Part shown: one piece after another, positions 38,219 through 38,291 of the stretch
How positions within the stretch are numbered: position 1 is the stretch's first letter
Layout: every line of letters begins with the position of its first letter
Assembly (NCBI GenBank): GCA_003640385.1
Contig: RCAB01000560.1
Location: 1-38,291, forward strand
Origin: Setaria digitata
Taxonomy: Eukaryota; Nematoda; Chromadorea; Rhabditida; Setariidae
Length of the DNA stretch: 38,291 bases
Direction: 5' to 3'
Notes under the pieces: model-generated
What the model was told of the DNA's origin: nothing
Database searches by the model: none
What the model saw: only the letters and a program-made list of their open reading frames with translations
Program-made: the position numbers and the translations under genes

Positions 38219-38291
38219 CTGATAAGGGCCATTTTGGAGTCAAACATTGGCTGATCGGTTAATGATAAAAAATCAGAAAGCAGAAATTGTT

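Overview
The window is very AT-rich eukaryotic DNA with short spliced exons, many homopolymer runs and simple repeats. Three protein-coding genes can be read with confidence, all on the minus strand. The gene content points to a nematode: an MSP-domain protein, a ribosomal protein gene with a TTTTCAG acceptor 13 nt upstream of its ATG (a likely spliced-leader site), and compact GT-AG introns. The low GC and long intergenic spaces would suit a parasitic clade III (spirurid or filarial) worm, but that placement is inference. Four single N characters mark assembly breaks (25953, 28974, 35570, 38210).

Layout. 1-9900 is mostly AT-rich DNA with no convincing gene, apart from a 16-bp minisatellite (about 3850-4220) and a short protein-like stretch (4443-4799). 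A degenerate ~40-bp tandem repeat lies at about 9940-10330. From 16957 down to 10968, nine exons encode an AP-2 family transcription factor: a glutamine-rich N-terminal half with an uninterrupted run of 42 Gln, then the complete AP-2 DNA-binding and dimerisation domain. Its 5' end is unresolved. Candidate first exons lie near 19470 and 19635-19708, beside two perfect copies of the AP-2 consensus site GCCTGAGGC. About 12 kb of non-coding, microsatellite-rich DNA follows (roughly 19900-31950).

33274-31959 is a three-exon gene for an MSP-domain protein with a C-terminal membrane anchor. 34960-33766 is the four-exon gene for ribosomal protein L24 (160 aa). These two lie head to tail on the same strand about 0.5 kb apart and could be a two-gene operon. 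35-38 kb has no clear gene; a possible partial minus-strand exon reaches the right edge.

The genes form no obvious pathway: a developmental transcription factor, a translation gene and a putative membrane-tethered MSP protein. The most notable points are the possible AP-2 autoregulatory sites, the alternative donors in the MSP gene that would decide whether the protein keeps its membrane anchor, and the weak last donor of AP-2, where intron retention would remove the end of the dimerisation domain. Two exact or near-exact duplications flank Ns and look like unmerged contig ends, not biology.
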